Origin: Bog-473 sp036491435
GTDB lineage: Bacteria; Actinomycetota; Acidimicrobiia; Acidimicrobiales; RAAP-2
DNA: 64,000 nt
Assembly (NCBI GenBank): GCA_036491435.1
Contig: DASXBZ010000049.1
Span: 1-64,000, forward strand
Direction: 5' to 3'
The position numbers were made by a program, and so were the translations under genes. Shown here one piece after another: positions 33,703 through 41,866 of this stretch; the stretch's first letter is position 1, and each line of letters begins with the position of its first letter. The notes beneath the pieces are model-generated. The model saw only the letters and a list, made by a program, of their open reading frames with translations, was not told where the DNA came from and did not search any database.

Positions 33703-34665
33703 CTAGCGACTGCTCAGGTAATCCTGGAGGTCACCCGGTAGCGGCGCATCGAATTCGGTGCGCGCGCCCGTCACCGGATGGTCGAACGCCAGCCGGGCGG
33801 CGTGAAGGAAGAACCTCCCGGAGCCGAGAAGCTCGTCCGGCCGCCCGTACCGCGCGTCGCCGATGACGGGATGGCCGATGGCCGCCATGTGCACACGCAC
33901 CTGGTGGGTCCGTCCACTCTGCAGCGCCAGCTCCAGCAGCGTGGTGGGCGTCCCCGAATCGACGCCACGCCGCTCCACCACTCGGTACGTCGTGATGGCG
34001 GCTTTCCCCCGCGGGGTGACCGCCATCTTCGTCGGTGTCCGGACCGAGCGTCCGATCGGCGCGTCGATCTCCCCGCGGTCGTCCGTCACGAGCCCGGCCA
34101 CCAGCGCGAGGTATGTCCGCTCCATGCTGCGCGTGGCCAGCTGCGCGACCAGAGACCGGTAGGCGACGGGCGTCCGGGCGACCGCCAGCAAGCCCGACGT
34201 CCCTTTGTCCAGGCGGTGCACGATGCCGGGCCGGTCCGGCGCACTCACACCCGCTGCGACGAGGTCGGCGAGGTCGGGGAACACCGCCAGCAGGCCACCG
34301 ACCAGGGTGCCCTCGACATGACCGGCGCCCGGATGCACCACGAGCCCGGCCGGCTTATCGATCACGGCCACGTCGTGGTCGGCGTGCACGACGGAAAAGC
34401 GTACGCCCGGCTCGGCGACCGGGATCGTGGCGGTCTCCTCGGGCAGCTGCACCGTCAGGAGCGCTCCTTCTCGGAGCGGCACCCGGCCCGAGGCGACCGG
34501 CGCCCCGTCCACGAAGACGCGTCCCGACTCGACGAGCTCGGCCGCGACGGCCCGCGAGACATCGGCCAGCATGGCGACACCGCGGTCCACGCGGACACCC
34601 GAGAGCGTCGCCGGGACCTCGACCGTCATGCGCGCAGCCGGCTCGCCCCCCCGGGCTTCGCTCAC
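33703..34665 (-). CDS. rluD: RluD-family 23S rRNA pseudouridine synthase
   Basis: A 320-residue protein with an N-terminal S4-like RNA-binding domain and a RluA/RluD-type catalytic domain. The catalytic Asp153 is in VHRLDKGTSGLL. The motifs IDKPAGLVVHPG, RTYLALVAG and GRTHQVRVHMAAIGHPVIGD are also typical. The GTG start overlaps the lspA stop by GTGA. It is last in the division cluster, behind lspA. Which uridines it modifies is by family only. Confidence 0.92.
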   Translation of the reverse strand: MSEARGGEPAARMTVEVPATLSGVRVDRGVAMLADVSRAVAAELVESGRVFVDGAPVASGRVPLREGALLTVQLPEETATIPVAEPGVRFSVVHADHDVAVIDKPAGLVVHPGAGHVEGTLVGGLLAVFPDLADLVAAGVSAPDRPGIVHRLDKGTSGLLAVARTPVAYRSLVAQLATRSMERTYLALVAGLVTDDRGEIDAPIGRSVRTPTKMAVTPRGKAAITTYRVVERRGVDSGTPTTLLELALQSGRTHQVRVHMAAIGHPVIGDARYGRPDELLGSGRFFLHAARLAFDHPVTGARTEFDAPLPGDLQDYLSSR

Positions 34666-35165
34666 GCGGTGCCCTCGTCGCTCTCGCTCGCCATGCCGGC
34701 CTGCCCGAAGAGGAGCGAGACGATGACGACGACGACGCCCACCGTGACGCACGCGTCGGCAAAATTGAACGTCGGCCAGTAGTCGAGCGTGATGAAGTCG
34801 GGCACCCGGCCGCCGTGTCCGCCGACGATGCGCTCACTCAGGTTGCCGACGGCGCCGCCCAGGACCAGGCCCGCGCCGATTGCCATGGGCACGGTGCGCA
34901 CCTGCGCCACGACCCACGCCAGCACCAAGACGCCCACGCACAGCAGGACGGTGACAATGACGGCGCGCCCGCTGAAGAGGCTGAAGGCGAAGCCGGAATT
35001 GAACGTCAGGGCCAGCCCGAAGGGACCCCAGAGGTGGCGGACGTCGTGGAGGTGGTCGACGGCCAGCGTGGTGGTCACGCGATCGACCACCACCACGACC
35101 ACGGCGATGGCGAATGCCACCACCCGTGGCGTGGTCAGCGCCGGGACAGCCCTCCGCTCTTGCAC
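34662..35165 (-). CDS. lspA: Lipoprotein signal peptidase (signal peptidase II)
   Basis: LspA cuts prolipoproteins at the lipobox in the membrane. About 167 residues with four hydrophobic segments. The family motifs are FNSGFAFSLF and NLSERIVGG-VPDFITLDYWPTFNFADAC; the catalytic Asp pair is Asp123 and Asp137 (counting from the GTG at 35165). The start lies inside the end of the traR gene by 31 nt and has no ribosome site, so coupling is likely. A putative lipoprotein is encoded elsewhere in this window (10551-11063). Confidence 0.92.
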   Translation of the reverse strand: MQERRAVPALTTPRVVAFAIAVVVVVVDRVTTTLAVDHLHDVRHLWGPFGLALTFNSGFAFSLFSGRAVIVTVLLCVGVLVLAWVVAQVRTVPMAIGAGLVLGGAVGNLSERIVGGHGGRVPDFITLDYWPTFNFADACVTVGVVVVIVSLLFGQAGMASESDEGTA

Positions 35166-36019
35166 GCCACACAGAGGCGTGCGTATGGCAGGGCACGCAA
35201 CCGCGGCTTCGGAATGGGCTGGAAACAACGCTCGCAGTACCCGTACGTCTTGTCCTTGACCCGAGCCAGTGCGTCGTCGATCTCCTCGACGGCCAAAGTC
35301 GCTTGGCCCGAGAGCGCGAGGTTGCGCTCGCGATCCACCGTCACCGTTCCGCCCTCGCCGGACTCTTCGTCGAACTGGACATCCCCCGGCTCGCGCTCGA
35401 GGGCGAGCGAGTCCGCCTCGGCGCGGAGCGAGGTCGCCTGCTCCTGGTAGATCGAGCGCTCGTTCACGAGGAGCTCTCCCACCTCTTCCAGGAACTTGGC
35501 GTCCTTGGCGTACGGACCCGTCTTCGGCCGCACCGGCGCCGGCGGCTTCGGCTTGGGCGTGAAGGCCGTGCGCGAGGGCGTCGGCGCCGCGCCCGCACCG
35601 TTCGCGGCCCGCGCCGCGGCAGTGGTCGCGGCCTTCTTGGCCGGCGGAGCCGCCTTCTTCGCCGCCGGGGCGGCTTTCTTCGCGGGTGCGGCCTTCTTCA
35701 CAGGTGTAGCCGCCTTCTTGGTCGGGGCCTTCTTCGAGGCGGGCACCTTTTTCGTCGCCGCGGTGCCCGCCTTCTTGGCGGTCGAGGTCGTCTTCTTCAC
35801 CGGCCCCGACGCGGCCTTCTTGGCCGTCGACGTGGCCTTCTTGGTTGCGGTGGCTGCTTTCTTCACAACAGGAGCTGCCTTCTTCTTCGTAAGGGCGGGA
35901 CGTGTTCCAGCGGTACCCCCAACCCGGGCGGCGTTCGATTTGTTCCCGGGGCGTGAAGCGGCGGTCGAGCGCGACGTAGACCCCCGTTTAGCCGGGGAGC
36001 CCTTGCTCGCTGGGGTCAT
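35135..36019 (-). CDS. TraR/DksA-family zinc-finger protein with histone-H1-like Lys/Ala tail
   Basis: A 294-residue protein in two parts. Residues about 45-130 hold 13 KK pairs in Ala/Pro/Thr-rich sequence, like the tails of histone H1 or actinobacterial HU proteins. Residues about 165-294 form a DksA-like coiled coil and a C4 zinc finger: Cys262, Cys265, Cys283, Cys286 (YCERC and LCVAC). DksA-like proteins act on RNA polymerase; the basic tail should bind DNA or RNA. A strong ribosome site AAGGAGGG precedes the ATG. Placement between divIVA and lspA is usual for actinobacteria, but the tail is unusually long. Confidence 0.9.
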   Translation of the reverse strand: MTPASKGSPAKRGSTSRSTAASRPGNKSNAARVGGTAGTRPALTKKKAAPVVKKAATATKKATSTAKKAASGPVKKTTSTAKKAGTAATKKVPASKKAPTKKAATPVKKAAPAKKAAPAAKKAAPPAKKAATTAAARAANGAGAAPTPSRTAFTPKPKPPAPVRPKTGPYAKDAKFLEEVGELLVNERSIYQEQATSLRAEADSLALEREPGDVQFDEESGEGGTVTVDRERNLALSGQATLAVEEIDDALARVKDKTYGYCERCFQPIPKPRLRALPYARLCVACKSGGLSRR

Positions 36020-36141
36020 CTGCCCTCCTTCGGACCACCTGTCGTGGCCGCGTACGCCTGCAGCCTCGCCCTGGGGAGCGGGTGACGATAGCGGACAGCG
36101 CAGGGGCGGGCAATAGCGGCCCCGGCCGGGCTACTGGAAAA

Positions 36142-36891
36142 TCAGAGTGAGTGGGTCGCCCCTGACACGGCGCCCGATGCGTTCTGGAGGTTCAGCGTCG
36201 GCGCGCCGTCGTCTGCCTCGGGCCGTGCCGGTGCATCCATCGATTCCCCGGGCCTGCTCTTGGGCTTCACACCCATGAGCGAGTTCGCCGGCTGGACGTT
36301 CTCGTCCACCCACTTGAGGATCTCGGTCAGTGCGCCGCGGAGGCGGTTGCGCTCCGAGTCGAGATGACGTGCCATCGTCTCGACGTCGGTGGCGAGGTCG
36401 GTGCGCGTGGCCTCGAGGCGAGTCACCTCTTCGCGCAGCTTCTGATGCGACTCGGCCTGGAGCTGCGCGGCCGCCGCCTCGGCTTCGGCGATCGCAGTGC
36501 GGGCCCTCTCTTCGGCATGGGACACGATGGTCGCGGCCTCGGCCTCGCTCTCGCGCTTGGTCTGATCGACGAACTTCTGCGCCAGGATGAGCGTCCGTTG
36601 CAGCGTTTCGTCCGAGAGAGCCCCGGCGTCGGCGCCGGGTGCACCTTCACCGTCGTCCGCCGCGGCGACCGGCGCGGACCGCTTCTCCCGCTCGAGTTGG
36701 GCGATGCGCTCGCTCGCCTGCCGCAGACGTTCGTTCAGCTGGCGGACGTGCTCTTGGAGTGCCTCGGCCTCTTGGGCCGCCTTGTCCAGGTACTCATCGA
36801 CTTCGTCGACGTTGTAGCCCTTCAGCCCGAGGCGGAATTCCACGGTGCGAAGCGTGTCGAGGATTGATGCCGATGCCTGGGAATTGTCCAT
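36142..36891 (-). CDS. divIVA: DivIVA/Wag31-like cell pole protein
   Basis: A 249-residue protein with the DivIVA N-terminal lipid-binding region (LRTVEFRLGLKGYNVDEVDE) and two coiled coils, roughly residues 40-75 and 100-190, separated by a Gly/Ala-rich linker. DivIVA marks curved membranes and directs polar growth or septum placement. The C-terminal 40 residues are low complexity. Its place after yggT and sepF is standard. Confidence 0.9.
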   Translation of the reverse strand: MDNSQASASILDTLRTVEFRLGLKGYNVDEVDEYLDKAAQEAEALQEHVRQLNERLRQASERIAQLEREKRSAPVAAADDGEGAPGADAGALSDETLQRTLILAQKFVDQTKRESEAEAATIVSHAEERARTAIAEAEAAAAQLQAESHQKLREEVTRLEATRTDLATDVETMARHLDSERNRLRGALTEILKWVDENVQPANSLMGVKPKSRPGESMDAPARPEADDGAPTLNLQNASGAVSGATHSL

Positions 36892-36961
36892 GGAGGCCGA
36901 GTCTAACCATACGGTTCCGCAGTTCCAGGCATTGTTCGGGGGTTGTGGGCTGGGTTTCCCG

Positions 36962-37213
36962 TCAGCGCCAGAGGACCTGAAACACCAGGATGTTGCCGAT
37001 CAGGATGACCACCAGAAACGACCAGTCCAGGCCACCCATCGGTTTGATCACCTGCCGCACCGGCCGCAGGACCGGCTCGGTCGCCCGGTACAGAAAGTAC
37101 TGGAGCCGGGCCAGCGTGGTCCCGGGCTGGATCCGGAACCAGCTCAAGATGGCGTAGGGGAACATGATCACCCACATGTACAGCAGGATGATCAGCCCAA
37201 TGACATAAAACAC
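36962..37213 (-). CDS. YggT-family membrane protein
   Basis: An 83-residue protein with two membrane segments (residues 1-23 and about 65-82) joined by a loop with PGTTLARLQYFLYRATEPVL and RPVRQVIKPMGGLDWS, the family signature. Found in division clusters of many bacteria; exact role unsettled. GTG start, 20 nt after sepF. Confidence 0.9.
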   Translation of the reverse strand: MFYVIGLIILLYMWVIMFPYAILSWFRIQPGTTLARLQYFLYRATEPVLRPVRQVIKPMGGLDWSFLVVILIGNILVFQVLWR

Positions 37214-37233
37214 CGCCCAGGAGGCTAGTTGGC

Positions 37234-37833
37234 CTAGCCGCGCCCGAAACCGCGCTCGGCCAACCGCAGCCTCTCTTCGTCCGAGACCTTGACGTTGGTG
37301 GGCGCCAGCAAGAACACCTGGTCGGCGACCTTCTCCATCTCGCCACTGAGTGCGTAGGTGACCCCGCTGCAGAAGTCGATCATGCGGCGTTGCAGGTCGC
37401 GATCGGCCATCTGCAGGTTCACGATGACGGGACGGTTGTCCTTCAGCCGGTCCGCGATCTCCTTTGCGTCACCGAACCGTGAGGGTGCCACGACGTGGAC
37501 CTTGGCCGTCGAGGGCGCGGCGGAGACGGGCTGCAGCGTCGAGTCGACCGGGACCGCGCGCACCGCCTGCGGTCGCGGGGCCACGTTGCTGGCCGCCGGC
37601 CGGGGCTGGCTGGGCACAGCCGATTCGCGGGGAATGGTGCGGACTCTGCTCATGCCGCCGCTGAATTCTTCTCCGCCGCCCTGGTCGTACTCGGGGGCCC
37701 GGGGCTCGACCCGCGCTGCCGTGGCGGCCGAGAATCCGCGCGGGGCGCGGTCCTCCAGGTCGTCGTACTCGTCGTACTCGTCGTCGAGCAGGCCGAGATA
37801 CACCATGGTCTTCTTCATGAACGAGGGTGACAT
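37234..37833 (-). CDS. sepF: SepF, FtsZ membrane anchor
   Basis: A 199-residue protein. The N-terminal MKKTMVYLGLLDDEYDEY is the membrane-binding helix; a Pro/Ala-rich linker follows; and the C-terminal SepF domain has PSRFGDAKEIADRLKDNRPV, LQMADRDLQRRMIDFCSG and GEMEKVADQVFLLAP. SepF replaces FtsA as the FtsZ anchor in actinobacteria, consistent with the absence of ftsA here. Ribosome site GGAGAAGGC precedes the ATG. Confidence 0.95.
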   Translation of the reverse strand: MSPSFMKKTMVYLGLLDDEYDEYDDLEDRAPRGFSAATAARVEPRAPEYDQGGGEEFSGGMSRVRTIPRESAVPSQPRPAASNVAPRPQAVRAVPVDSTLQPVSAAPSTAKVHVVAPSRFGDAKEIADRLKDNRPVIVNLQMADRDLQRRMIDFCSGVTYALSGEMEKVADQVFLLAPTNVKVSDEERLRLAERGFGRG

Positions 37834-37940
37834 GCCTTCTCCTGTCGAATCACAGCGTAGTGCCTGCTCGCACGCCCGGGCAGGCCAATGAGCCCAGGCG
37901 AGGGGGCCGATCGGGCCATCAGCCTGCTGCTGAGGGTCAT
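37815..37940 (-). CDS. Possible 41-residue ORF before sepF
   Basis: An ATG at 37940 has GGGAGG 5 nt upstream on the minus strand and opens 41 codons that run 19 nt into sepF. The product (MTLSSRLMARSAPSP...) has no recognised motif. It could be a small coupled peptide or a chance ORF in a 132-nt gap. A -10-like TACGCT (37854-37859), 20 nt before the sepF ATG, may instead be a sepF promoter. Confidence 0.25.
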   Translation of the reverse strand: MTLSSRLMARSAPSPGLIGLPGRASRHYAVIRQEKACHPRS

Positions 37941-37965
37941 GTCAGCCTCCCGTTGACCTTGCCCG

Positions 37966-38664
37966 TCACGCCGAGCGCTTGCGCGGCCGCTCACCGAACA
38001 ACGCCCGGCCGATCCGCACCATGGTCGTGCCCGCACGCACCGCGGCCTCGAGGTCGTCGGTCATCCCCATGGAACGCTCCTCGAGGCCGAGACCGTCGGC
38101 CAGCGAGCGGACCGTCCCGAATGCCAGATCCGCCGCGTCGGGGCCCGGCGCCGCGACCGTCATAAGGCCGCGGACGTCGAGACCGTCTTCGCGCAGACGT
38201 GGCACGAGCGTGCGCACCTCTTCGGGCGAGCAACCGTTGCGGCCCGAGAGCCCCGTGGTCTCGACCTCTACGAGGACGGTGGCGCCGGGCGCGAACCGAG
38301 CGATCCGTGCACCTTCTTCGACCCGGGACACGCTCTGCCACACGCCGACGACCGGCGCGAGGCGCCCCACCTTGTTCCTCTGGATCGCACCGAGGAAGTG
38401 CCATCGCACCGGTTGCAGAGACGGGTCGCCCTCCACCGCTGCCGCCTTCGCCACGAGCTCGTCCGCGTAGTTCTCGCCGATGTCGGAAAGGCCGGCGGCG
38501 CGTGCCGCGGCGACGGCTTCGGGGCCGAAGCCCTTGGTGACCGCGACGACACGGACGACGGACGGGTCACCGCCCGCCCGTTCGATGCGCCGCCGGACGG
38601 CCTCCAGCCTCTCGGCGACCCCGTCGCTAGCGGAGGAAGGAGGGGACGTCGAAATCGTCGTCAC
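37966..38664 (-). CDS. YggS/PLP homeostasis protein
   Basis: A 232-residue pyridoxal-phosphate-binding protein of the YggS/PROSC family. The PLP lysine is in RVVAVTKGFG; LSDIGENYADELVAKA, WHFLGAIQRNK, VEVETTG, RGLMTVAA and SMGMTDDLEAAVRAGTTMVRIGRALFG are characteristic. The GTG start (38664) lies inside ftsZ with 38-nt overlap; no closer start codon exists in frame. The pgeF gene often found between ftsZ and yggS is absent. Confidence 0.92.
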   Translation of the reverse strand: MTTISTSPPSSASDGVAERLEAVRRRIERAGGDPSVVRVVAVTKGFGPEAVAAARAAGLSDIGENYADELVAKAAAVEGDPSLQPVRWHFLGAIQRNKVGRLAPVVGVWQSVSRVEEGARIARFAPGATVLVEVETTGLSGRNGCSPEEVRTLVPRLREDGLDVRGLMTVAAPGPDAADLAFGTVRSLADGLGLEERSMGMTDDLEAAVRAGTTMVRIGRALFGERPRKRSA

Positions 38665-39730
38665 CCAAGTCGAGCTCTTCGTCGGACCCGGTGGCGTCGG
38701 CGAAGATGTCCACCGGCTCGGGCGTGGCGAAGATACTCGCGGCCAAGTCGTTCTTGGCGTTGGGCGCACCCTCGTCCCAGCGCTCGAAGCCGGCGGCGAT
38801 CACGGTGACCCGCACCTCGTCGCCCATGTTGTCGTCGATGACGGCCCCGAAGATGATGTTGGCGTCCGGATGCGCCACCGCGTGGATGATCTCGGCCGCT
38901 TCGTTGACCTCGAACAGCCCGAGGTCCGAGCCACCGGCGATGTTGAGCACCATGCCGCGCGCTCCGTCGATCGACGCCTCGAGTAGCGGTGAGGTGATGG
39001 CGGCCCGGGCGGCGTTGGCCGCGCGCCCCTCGCCGATGGACGAGCCGATGCCCATGATCGCCGTGCCGGCATTCGTCATCACCATCTTGACGTCGGCAAA
39101 GTCGGTATTGATCAGGCCCGGCACCGTGATCATGTCGGTGATGCCTCGCACACCTTGGAGGAGCACCTCGTCCGCCATCTTGAAGGCGTTGACCATGCTG
39201 GTCTTGTCGTTGGACACCGTGAGCAGCCGGTCGTTCGGGATGACGATGAGGGTATCGACCTTCTCCTTGAGGACCTGGATGCCCTTCTCCGCCTGCATGG
39301 CGCGTCGCCGTCCCTCGAAGGTGAACGGGCGGGTCACCACGCCGATGGTCAGAGCGCCGAGGCCCTTGGCAATCTCGGCGAAGACGGGCGCGGCGCCCGT
39401 GCCCGTGCCGCCGCCCTTGCCCGCGGTGATGAACACCATGTCCGCGCCCTGCAACGCTTCTTCGATGTCGGCCCGGTGCTCCTCGGCCGCTTGGCGTCCG
39501 ACCTCGGGATCGCTCCCCGCGCCCAACCCACGGGTCAATTGGCGACCGATGTCGAGCTTCAAGTCGGCGTCGCTCATGAGCAACGCCTGCGCATCCGTGT
39601 TGGCCGCGATGAACTCGACGTTGCGCAGCCCGGAGTCGATCATGCGGTTGACGGCGTTCACTCCGCCGCCACCCACTCCAACCACCTTGATGACTGCCAG
39701 GTAGTTGCCCTGGGAAGGCACGGTCGTCAT
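38627..39730 (-). CDS. ftsZ: Cell division protein FtsZ
   Basis: The tubulin-like division GTPase, 367 residues. The GTP-binding signature AGKGGGTGTGAAPVFAEIAK, the synergy loop segment NTDFADVKMVM and the RVTVIAAGFE strand are all clear. The C-terminal conserved peptide DDFDVPSFLR, which binds SepF, ends the protein. The long gap to ftsQ contains a good promoter (39871-39899), so ftsZ can be transcribed apart from the upstream cluster. Confidence 0.98.
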   Translation of the reverse strand: MTTVPSQGNYLAVIKVVGVGGGGVNAVNRMIDSGLRNVEFIAANTDAQALLMSDADLKLDIGRQLTRGLGAGSDPEVGRQAAEEHRADIEEALQGADMVFITAGKGGGTGTGAAPVFAEIAKGLGALTIGVVTRPFTFEGRRRAMQAEKGIQVLKEKVDTLIVIPNDRLLTVSNDKTSMVNAFKMADEVLLQGVRGITDMITVPGLINTDFADVKMVMTNAGTAIMGIGSSIGEGRAANAARAAITSPLLEASIDGARGMVLNIAGGSDLGLFEVNEAAEIIHAVAHPDANIIFGAVIDDNMGDEVRVTVIAAGFERWDEGAPNAKNDLAASIFATPEPVDIFADATGSDEELDLGDDDFDVPSFLR

Positions 39731-39825
39731 GATTCCCCTTGTCCTCGGGTCGATCGCCGACCGGTAGCTCGCTGGTACGTACCGCCCCCAGTCACCGTCG
39801 ACGTGAGCGACATCACCGATCCCTG

Positions 39826-39842
39826 AACCTTTGGGGAAGGTT
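39826..39842 (-). promoter_or_regulatory. Small stem-loop in the ftsZ leader
   Basis: AACCTT and AAGGTT pair over 6 bp around a 5-nt G-rich loop. It sits in the predicted ftsZ 5' leader, about 100 nt before the start codon. Downstream in the leader is a perfect 10-bp palindrome, GGTACGTACC, at 39774-39783. Function unknown. Confidence 0.35.
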
Positions 39843-39870
39843 GATGTTCACAGTTCGGCAACGTGACCCC

Positions 39871-39899
39871 ACCATACGGGGGGTGTTCAGGCAGGTCAA
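39871..39899 (-). promoter_or_regulatory. Sigma-70-type promoter upstream of ftsZ
   Basis: Minus-strand TTGACC (39894-39899) and TATGGT (39871-39876) are separated by exactly 17 nt, close to consensus. It would give an ftsZ leader of roughly 130 nt. Confidence 0.7.
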
Positions 39900-39929
39900 G
39901 CATCCTACGCTACGGGGAGAGGGCCGGTG

Positions 39930-40829
39930 TCACGGGCCCGTCACCGTCGGGGCGTCCGGGACGCTGACGTCGATCACATCCCCGTTGTGCAGGGTCGCAC
40001 CGGCCAGAATCGACGAGACGTCCTCGTATTTGGCGGTGAGCTGCGTGGCCGTGCCGATGTCGACCGCGATCGGCGTCGTCATCGACAGCTGGACCCAGCC
40101 GGCGGGCTCCACTGTCACGCCCGTCACCTGCGCCGCGAACGAGGCGGGGAGCGTCGACGCCACCTCCAGGCCGGTGGCATCGCGCGCCGGGAGCACGGAG
40201 CCGGGAGCACCGGGCGGCTGTGGCACCGTCAGGAGCAGCAGCCCGTCCTCGCGGGCGACCGACACGGCGAGGACCCGTCCGTCGGCACTCACCGTCGCCC
40301 AGTGCCCGCCGGCCTCGCTCACGGCAAAGCGCGGCGTCTCCTCGGTGATCCTGATGTGCACACCGTCGGGCCACCCAACGCTGACCGAGGCGGACCGCAC
40401 CCACGGCAGCTGCTCGATGCGCGCCGCCGTCGCCCCCGCGTCGACGTCGAGCAACGGCGGCTGGCTCGCGAGCCCCGCCTGGTCGATCACCTGCGCCGGC
40501 GACTCGTGGACGTTGCCCGTCACGGTCACGGCCCGTGCCCCGAACAACGGGGTGTGGAGCAGGAACCAGGCGCCGATGACGACCGCCGTCCCGGCCAGCC
40601 CGATGACCAGGATGCGCAGCCGGCGCCGTCCCTGCTCCCGAATGACGGCGGTGCGCCGGGCCGAGATGCGCGGGTCCATGCGGCCCGAGCCGCCCCTGCC
40701 ACTCCTCGGCCGTGCGCCGCCGCTCTCGTGCTGTCCGCGACCCCAGAGCTTCCAACCGCCCCAGCGCGCTCCGGCGCCCCGACGGCTCGCGGCGCGGCGC
40801 CCCTTCGTGGGGGCATCGACGGGGGTCAC
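39930..40829 (-). CDS. ftsQ: Cell division protein FtsQ
   Basis: A 299-residue bitopic division protein. A basic N-terminal tail of about 70 residues precedes one membrane segment (RILVIGLAGTAVVIGAWFLL). A POTRA domain follows (FGARAVTVTGNVHESPAQVI, QLPWVRSASVSVGWPDGVHI) and then the FtsQ domain. The GTG start overlaps the murB stop (GTGA, 40826-40829), which selects this start over an internal ATG at MDPRISARR. Confidence 0.93.
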   Translation of the reverse strand: MTPVDAPTKGRRAASRRGAGARWGGWKLWGRGQHESGGARPRSGRGGSGRMDPRISARRTAVIREQGRRRLRILVIGLAGTAVVIGAWFLLHTPLFGARAVTVTGNVHESPAQVIDQAGLASQPPLLDVDAGATAARIEQLPWVRSASVSVGWPDGVHIRITEETPRFAVSEAGGHWATVSADGRVLAVSVAREDGLLLLTVPQPPGAPGSVLPARDATGLEVASTLPASFAAQVTGVTVEPAGWVQLSMTTPIAVDIGTATQLTAKYEDVSSILAGATLHNGDVIDVSVPDAPTVTGP

Positions 40830-41866
40830 GGGGCGCCGCCCGGACGGGGGTTGTCGGGACCCGAGACCGTCGGGCGCTCGGGCTCGGTCTCGGGCATCGC
40901 ACCAGTCTCCCCGCCCTCGAAGCCGAGAAGGCGGACCTCCGTGCGCAACGTGATCCCGCAACGCGCCGCCACCGCCGCGCGCACGTGCTCCAGCACCGCC
41001 CGGACGTCGTCCGCCCGGCCCCCCCGCTCGGCCTGGATGAAATTGGCGTGCTTCTCCGAGACGTGCGCCGTCCCGATGCCGAATCCCTTCAAACCCGCCT
41101 CGTCGATCAGCCGACCAGCGGAGTCGCCCTCGGGGTTGGTGAAGACCGAGCCGGCGTTGGACCCGCCCGGCTGGTTCTCGCGACGCCACCTGACGATGGC
41201 GGCCACCTCCGCCTGCTCTTCGGCCGCCGATCCGGGCGCCACGCGGAGGTCCGCCTCCAGCACCAGCTGCGCCGCACGCACCGACGACGAGCGGTAGCCG
41301 TAGTCGAGCGCAGCCACCTCGTCGGTCCCCCCACCCGGACCGAGCAGGTCGACCCAGCGGTAGCGCACCAAGCACGACGCCATGTCCGATCCGTGGCCTC
41401 CCGCGTTCATCCGCACCGCGCCGCCCACCGAACCGGGCACACCCACCGCCCAGGCCAAACCCTTCCAGCCGGCGTCGGCGACCCGCCGGGCCAGCACGGG
41501 CAGCGCCAGTGCCGCGCCCGCGCGCGCCACGACCGGCTCACTCCGGGGCGCCGCGACCGTCTCGGACCCAGGCAGTTCGAGCGTGGCGAACCCCGCGCCC
41601 AGATGTACGACGACCCCGTCGAACCCGGCGTCGGCCACCAACAGGTTCGATCCGCGTCCGATCACGAAGAGTGGCTGCGAGCCCGCTCGCTCCGCCAGCA
41701 CGGACCGGACGTCGTCGAGGTCCGCCGGGCCCTCCACTTCGACGAACAACGCCGCCGGGCCGCCCACGCCGTACGTGGTCAGCGGCCCCAGCGGCTTCAT
41801 CAGCGTGGCCCGTGCCCCCAGCGTCTCGGCGAGCGCACGGAGCTCGTCGCTCGGCGTGATCGTCAC
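40826..41866 (-). CDS. murB: UDP-N-acetylenolpyruvoylglucosamine reductase
   Basis: MurB reduces the enolpyruvyl group to make UDP-MurNAc, using FAD and NADPH. Motifs are PLTTYGVGGPAALF, IGRGSNLLVAD, VGVPGSVGGAVRMNAGGHG, the catalytic Ser in NAGSVFTNPEG, and FGIGTAHVSEKHANFI near the end. Two adjacent GTG codons are available (41869 and 41866); 41866 makes a GTGA overlap with murC, the pattern seen repeatedly here. Confidence 0.95.
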   Translation of the reverse strand: MTITPSDELRALAETLGARATLMKPLGPLTTYGVGGPAALFVEVEGPADLDDVRSVLAERAGSQPLFVIGRGSNLLVADAGFDGVVVHLGAGFATLELPGSETVAAPRSEPVVARAGAALALPVLARRVADAGWKGLAWAVGVPGSVGGAVRMNAGGHGSDMASCLVRYRWVDLLGPGGGTDEVAALDYGYRSSSVRAAQLVLEADLRVAPGSAAEEQAEVAAIVRWRRENQPGGSNAGSVFTNPEGDSAGRLIDEAGLKGFGIGTAHVSEKHANFIQAERGGRADDVRAVLEHVRAAVAARCGITLRTEVRLLGFEGGETGAMPETEPERPTVSGPDNPRPGGAP

